10,794 nucleotides of DNA from the NCBI GenBank assembly GCA_900642245.1, contig CAAAJI010000258.1, forward strand, positions 1-10,794, in the 5' to 3' direction. Positions 7,791 through 10,794 of the stretch are shown here, piece by piece. How positions within the stretch are numbered: the first letter of the stretch is position 1; each line of letters starts with the position of its first letter. Source of the DNA: Fragilaria radians. Its lineage: Eukaryota; Bacillariophyta; Fragilariophyceae; Fragilariales; Fragilariaceae. The notes beneath the pieces are model-generated. The model saw only the letters and a list, made by a program, of their open reading frames with translations, ran no database searches and had not been told where the DNA came from. A program made the translations under genes and the position numbers.

Positions 7791-8292
7791 CAAACAACCT
7801 AATAAAGTAGTTTCTCTCGCCCTAATCTCAACAAATTACAAAATAAGGTATTTTTGACGAGTGTAAGGGTTCTACAGTGCTTTTTTTCTCCACTCTTTTT
7901 ACGTCAAATTAATGCAATCAATGCTCAGATTTTTAAAATGTTGCACCTCATGTCTTCAAAACTCTGTTCACAAAAAGAAATTCACCGAAACTGAAACGTC
8001 TTTCGAATATTCTTTAACTGCAGCTACAGCTCTACCACTATGATATCACTAGAAACTTGCTAAACCTACCTCCTCAACAAAAGTTGACTAAATTTACTTT
8101 ACAAAAACAATACGCTGCAATTTAATGTAATATTTATGTATGAAAAGCAATACGACATATTTTTTCATAATCATTCCCATGGGAAAATTTACGTTACCTA
8201 CGCTAAGTACATAACATTCCATTCTTTAGAACTTTGTCATTTATTTATTTCTCTCAGCATGGGGACAACCCCCAAGTTAGGAATTGTGAAAC

Positions 8293-8314
8293 CAGAGATT
8301 TAGGAAATTCTCTG
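8293..8314. repeat. Bulged inverted repeat
   Basis: CAGAGATTT at 8293-8301 pairs with AAATTCTCTG at 8305-8314 with a one-base bulge and a 3-nt loop. It is short and probably of no consequence. Confidence 0.4.
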
Positions 8315-8586
8315 TTGTTGCAAAAGTAGTCAGGAATAAACATTAGCACATAACTACATATTTCAATTCATTTTATATATTAAGTGATAAAAAGGAATTT
8401 TAAATTGCCACACATAGCAACCAAATTGGAAGACAAGTACACATATTTCTAAGAAATATATATGCCCATTTATCAAAGCATGAATACCATCTCAACTTGT
8501 TGAATCTCCTAATTCCTAATGAACAATTTCATGTTGATGAAAGTACTAGGGAAAACCTGTTCACAATATAAAGATCAATCTATAGA

Positions 8587-8605
8587 ACTATGTGGAGAAC
8601 ATAGT
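8587..8605. repeat. 7-bp hairpin with 5-nt loop
   Basis: ACTATGT at 8587-8593 pairs exactly with ACATAGT at 8599-8605 around GGAGA. Function unknown. Confidence 0.45.
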
Positions 8606-9473
8606 AGTGTAATCAATAAAAATGTATTTGAAAAATCTACGAAGTGATTCATGTACGTGCACTAGATCAGCAAAGCATCCTTTCTTCAGAAAAATTGTAA
8701 GTTAAGTGCGCAGTGGATTCAATATTTCTCACCTGTACAATTCTCAAAACTGAGTCATAAATCTCAGGTCATGTTCAGGAAACTCTTAAATTTTTTTATA
8801 TCAAAGATAATTTAGTACTGGAGAAGAAACGTGTCCTGGATTTCAATGTGAGCTTCTAACTAATCTAATTCAAAGCCATTCATTTTTAAGGATTAATTTT
8901 TGTGCCTGCAAAACAATATACTTGTCATGCTGCTGGAAATATTACGTATGCACTTATATCCCCCCCCTTGGTGATGACATATCAGGACACTACTCAATTC
9001 ACTATCCATCCTTTTAAGGGTCATTTGAAGGTTTTCACTCAAGGTATTTAACATTTGAATGAAGACGGTCACTGGACCTGAGGTGTTGCTATGATTCCCG
9101 ATTTGAAGTATTCTTCCCATTTCTGCAGTGATACCACTTAACATCAATTCAGGGCAATGAAAAATCAAGAAAATGGTCCTTTTGCAAATTTTTCAGCGAA
9201 ATGTTTTTCTGACTGGATATCAAACAATTGCCTGTAAGTGCAATAAAAATGATAACTTCAATGGATTGTAACCCTTATGTTTCCATTTACTCCTAAAAAA
9301 GGTAAACTCTAATTATTGTGGTCAAACCTAAGATGGACTTTATTTTTGTCCTTCTTCTGTCAGGAAAATTTCGCAGCAGTGGGATGCTTAAACAACCATG
9401 GCTGTAGCATGAGATCAAGAGGAATCATGAGTAGTGTAAGGATGAAATGGTCAACTAGTTTGCAATTACAGCA

Positions 9474-9496
9474 AGACGTCTGGTCACGTCACGTCT
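9474..9496. promoter_or_regulatory. Cluster of ACGTC/GACGT words (CRE-like), candidate bZIP site cluster
   Basis: Three ACGTC cores fall within 23 nt, and the outer words AGACGT and ACGTCT form an inverted repeat. On the minus strand it contains TGACGTGACC. TGACGT words are known as bZIP-bound CO2/cAMP-responsive elements in diatom promoters. No gene start is recognised nearby, so the role is speculative. Confidence 0.2.
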
Positions 9497-10381
9497 AGCT
9501 CATTATAAATGGATGTAAAGAAACATCTCGAGTAATGCAGATTCTTTTAAATTGGAAAGGGTTGGGTAATCAGGCCATTTTATTTTCACTTTGATGTTGG
9601 AGACTCCCAATATTCCAATATCTCTGTTGACTAGGAGACAGTGACACCTTTTATTACAAGTAACAGTAATGTTGCTCTGTCTGATGTGAAAGTGATTTCA
9701 GAGAAGAAATCTTTTGTTAATGGAAAGAACACCAAATGCACTACCGTTTGAACTTTGAGATGTGGTAGCAAATAGAATGGATGAAATGTCCTTTGAATGT
9801 GAGATGTATTACGTCAAAAGTTTCCTCAAGCTTTGCACTCGTTGTCAGACACGGGACTCTAATTTGGTATGAAGGATTCAACATCAGTTTATCCTAGGAG
9901 AAACACAGAATAATTAGTATACTGATGTTGTATAGCAACGAAGTTTCTTCTCGGGAGTTTGTCTTACTCCACCACACGCTCGTGACCTGTAGTCAATGCA
10001 CTAGACTCAACACTAGGACCGCTTCTACGTTACAGATTGTATGATATTGAATGAAAAAGTGCAAATTCAAAGTCAGCTTTAATCTAGAGGTAGCCAGGAA
10101 TTTTCCAACGATTAGAGTTGGAAGACTCATATTGTGTTGAGGCTATGTCAAAGCAAGATTGGAACTCGTACTCATGAATGACAAGAAATTAAATAAGACT
10201 TCGAAGCGAACATTTCTTTCCGATTATATCCGATATTCATGATATATGAGAATATTTCAAAGTAAAAATTACGATAATCACAAATAGTCTAAAGATGCCA
10301 ATATCCTTAGTGCAAAAGGATAACGGATAGATGCACAGGAATAAAAAATCACATTAAAGGAGGGCTTAGAATTCCGATTTC

Positions 10382-10534
10382 ATGAATATCACGTTGGAAG
10401 GAAAAAAGAAACCCCAAGTATATTTGAAAAGTCTTTCGAGAAAAAGACTTTCGGCTTGCGCTTTCAAAATGATTCAAGCACCTTACCGAGGCAAAGAGCA
10501 AAGTAGACTCCAGATCCCCCGTAATCCATTATGA
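10382..10534 (+). CDS. Small uncertain open frame, 50 residues, basic
   Basis: The ATG at 10382 opens 50 codons to a TGA at 10532-10534. The product is rich in Lys and Arg, with a central KSLSRKRLS stretch and the end segment MIQAPYRGKEQSRLQIPR. That end vaguely recalls the serpin segment around PYxGxxxS, but the residues before it do not fit a serpin and the following strand is one residue short. The frame overlaps a 9-bp hairpin at 10428-10451. It is most likely chance or a pseudogene scrap. Confidence 0.15.
   Translation: MNITLEGKKKPQVYLKSLSRKRLSACAFKMIQAPYRGKEQSRLQIPRNPL
10428..10451. repeat. Perfect 9-bp hairpin with 6-nt loop
   Basis: AAAGTCTTT at 10428-10436 and AAAGACTTT at 10443-10451 pair exactly around CGAGAA. 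The sequence also reads as an imperfect direct repeat of GTCTTTCG and GACTTTCG. Function unknown. Confidence 0.55.
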
Positions 10535-10794
10535 ACCCATATGATGACAGAATAGAGTGCTAAACTTTGAGAAACTCTTCGTTACTGAAGTCCAAAGCTG
10601 ATTGAATATTAAAAAAAAGACTCATACTGTTATTTGGTGAATTCACAGATGAGTAACAAGTACAGCCATCCCACCTTTAGCTATGACTTAACCTACATTC
10701 CCAGGTATTTATTTCAATACATTTTAATTTTTAACGGCTACAATCATGATGATGCTGTAGCAGAACTATAGTATATTTAGAAGCAATATTGCAA

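Larger units (their letters stand above)
7836..10794. other. Three-kilobase region without a supported gene
   Basis: This should include the promoter, and perhaps upstream exons, of the Sen2-like gene at its left end. Open frames at 8893-9168 (minus) and 9316-9498 (plus) start at TTG codons and match no family I know. From about 9560 to 10000 the sequence is less AT-rich and looks like decayed coding DNA, but stops interrupt every frame. A 50-codon ATG frame lies at 10382-10534. A C8 homopolymer run near 8960 and small hairpins (8293-8314, 8587-8605, 10428-10451) are the other structures. Confidence 0.5.

Noticed and set aside
8893..9168. Minus-strand open frame of 91 codons
   Set aside because: It begins at TTG, the first ATG is 8 codons in, and the product matches no family I know; a spliced exon cannot be excluded.
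10466..10534. Serpin-like PYRGKEQS segment
   Set aside because: Upstream residues do not fit a serpin, the next strand is too short, and the match is a handful of residues.

Overview
This is a nuclear eukaryotic window, most likely from a stramenopile and plausibly a diatom. Three things point that way. A cytosolic ribosomal protein gene is split by a 68-nt GT-AG intron just after its start. A tRNA-splicing endonuclease catalytic domain is present. The first gene ends in a helical ATPase tail of a kind familiar from cyanobacterial multidomain kinases and also, as I recall, from large diatom signalling proteins. The taxon is inferred from protein flavour and is not proved. No bacterial operon, CRISPR array, rRNA or tRNA gene is visible.

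Layout: (1) 2-508 (+) is the 3' end of a gene that starts outside the window, a helical tail with a WGAK motif. (2) 509-2306 is AT-rich and shows no gene; it holds one perfect tetraloop hairpin and a short AT-rich repeat. (3) 2307-3758 (+) is a 483-aa J-domain co-chaperone with an N-terminal signal-like segment, an HPD motif, two DnaJ C-terminal domains and no zinc finger. (4) 3759-4531 lies between two convergent genes and carries the best fold-back structure in the window, with 18-nt arms. (5) 4532-5187 (-) is the cytosolic 60S ribosomal protein L9 (uL6) gene in two exons. (6) 5188-7409 has no recognisable gene. (7) 7410-7790 (-) is a Sen2-like tRNA-intron endonuclease catalytic core, either a very small stand-alone protein or the last exon of a gene whose other exons I could not find. 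(8) 7836-10794 has no gene I can support.

The genes do not form a functional unit. L9 belongs to translation, the Sen2-like protein to tRNA maturation, the J protein to Hsp70-dependent folding, and the first gene probably to signalling. About 70-75% of the window is AT-rich non-coding DNA. I see no convincing new biological system. The observations most worth a second look are the minimal Sen2-like domain, the convergent-intergenic fold-back, the zinc-finger-less signal-bearing J protein, and several weak signs of hidden exons or decayed elements in the last 3 kb.
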